Shown piece after piece: positions 63,050 to 64,000 of a stretch of DNA of 64,000 nt (positions are counted from its first letter, which is position 1; every line of letters begins with the position of its first letter). The position numbers and the translations under genes are program-made. The DNA is from Punica granatum. Lineage: Eukaryota; Streptophyta; Magnoliopsida; Myrtales; Lythraceae. Location of the stretch: positions 31,621,122-31,685,121 of the forward strand of contig NC_045129.1 in NCBI RefSeq assembly GCF_007655135.1. The letters are read 5' to 3'. The notes under the pieces are model-generated. The model had not been told where the DNA came from. It did no database searches and worked only from the letters and a program-made list of their open reading frames with translations.

Positions 63050-63520
63050 GTCCAAGTTAGATTCGAGTTTGACAGCCAATAGCGTTCAAGAGATTCACCA
63101 GTCTAATCAAGCTTGATACTGTTTATGTATATCATCACTAATCCAAGCTCAAGTGACGTGATTATAGAATCTTGCCCAATATATCTTACGATTTTTGTAG
63201 CCCAAGTCCATAATTATTATACAAACCCTTCTATGACTATCAGGCCATCATGTCCAGTTATATTTGTTATCATAATTAGGCGGCAGCTCCCGGACCCCTT
63301 GCTGCTCCAGACCCCTACTTTGAATTCGCCTCTCGAGTCTTTTCGAACTTGTTCTCTATAAAGCTAAAGCTGAGCTTGTCGAGCCCAAGCCGTGCTTGTT
63401 TATATGATGAGTCGAGCTCAACCTCATATATATGTTGATGAGGTTCAATGGAGCTCGAGCCACTAAAATATGACTAAGTAGAGCTCAAGCTGATCATATT
63501 CGGACTATCTCAGCTCGACA
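63050..63520. repeat. Cluster of GAGCTCRAGC-type words
   Basis: GAGCTCGAGCC, GAGCTCAAGCTG, TCGAGCTCAACC, CAAGCTCAAGTG and AAGCTGAGCTTGTCGAGC occur within 0.5 kb in both orientations. Such clusters are seen at ends of some plant DNA transposons, but no boundary or duplication is visible. Confidence 0.4.
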
Positions 63521-63532
63521 CATCCTTCTTGC

Positions 63533-64000
63533 CACTACAACAAAAAGGGCCTATCGCGATGTTTTTTGAAACTTTAGGCGACCCATACAGGCATCACCAA
63601 AGTCTCATGACGTTTGTGACAACCCAAACGATGGTTCGCCTAAGGTCCGGTATGGATAAGGCATTGCGACGTTTATGATAGGCATCGCCAAAGGCTGATC
63701 TATGTCGACCCATAACAGTAGTTGCTGCAATCCCTAGTCGGTGGAGGATCACCTAGGGCGACGTTTGTATGGGTAGCCCTAGACCTGACTGTGGTGACGT
63801 TTGGTAAACGTCGGGCCTGGCTACCCTATGACTACCCATGCTAACGTCGGCCTTGAGAAACCTACGTCGACATTTATTAAACGCCGCCTAACATCAAATT
63901 GGGACAACCAATGTTTGTGTCGGTCTAGAATCACCTTAATGCTTTCTATCAGCAAGCTGTCAGCTTGTTGACATGCTTAAAAAAAATGGTCATCGCTAGT
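63533..64000. mobile_element. CACTA (En/Spm) transposon terminus, continues past the right edge
   Basis: Begins CACTACAACAAAAAGGGCC, the characteristic CACTA terminal sequence. Then come many sub-terminal repeats in both orientations around a GACGTTTRT / AAACGTCG core (about 63608, 63667, 63750, 63799, 63812, 63862). Sub-terminal repeats bind the transposase in this superfamily. No transposase is in the window, and orientation of the whole element is unknown. Confidence 0.85.

Overview
The window is nuclear DNA of a flowering plant, most likely a eudicot. It has AT-rich intergenic sequence, short GT-AG introns, Ty1/copia, LINE, SINE, Mutator-like and CACTA elements, a piece of plastid DNA and a pararetrovirus relic. 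The species cannot be named from the sequence alone. I find only two convincing protein-coding host genes. The rest is repeats, decayed elements and unassignable AT-rich DNA.

Genes. (1) 1-5035, minus strand: an ARGONAUTE of the AGO5/MEL1 type. Twenty coding exons are in the window, all splice phases agree, and the 3' end runs off the left edge. (2) 32029-35319, minus strand: a two-exon LRR receptor kinase of subfamily XII (FLS2/EFR/Xa21 type) with a non-RD kinase loop. They are not functionally linked, apart from both belonging broadly to defence and RNA-silencing biology.

Mobile DNA, left to right: a family of long-inverted-repeat elements with 8-10 bp target duplications (9628-10663, 14260-15002, 35430-36088, 38439-39740, and a fragment at 41544-41640); a second long-TIR family (26771-27689); a ~0.4 kb tandem repeat (13836-16215) split by one of these elements; an internally deleted copia (16618-22921); a SINE with a 16-bp target duplication (23768-24088); a solo-LTR candidate; small MITEs; a TRIM-like unit; a decayed LINE (about 41642-45950); a structurally complete, fairly young but coding-dead copia (50783-56210); a plastid rpoC2 insert (57637-57796); a pararetroviral relic (about 58380-59114) abutting a truncated copia (59115-60560); and the end of a CACTA element entering from the right (63533-64000).

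Most notable are the long-inverted-repeat elements. Transcribed through, they would fold into long hairpins, the kind of RNA that feeds small-RNA pathways. One of them lies about 110 bp upstream of the receptor-kinase start codon. I found no RNA gene, CRISPR array or clearly new biological system.
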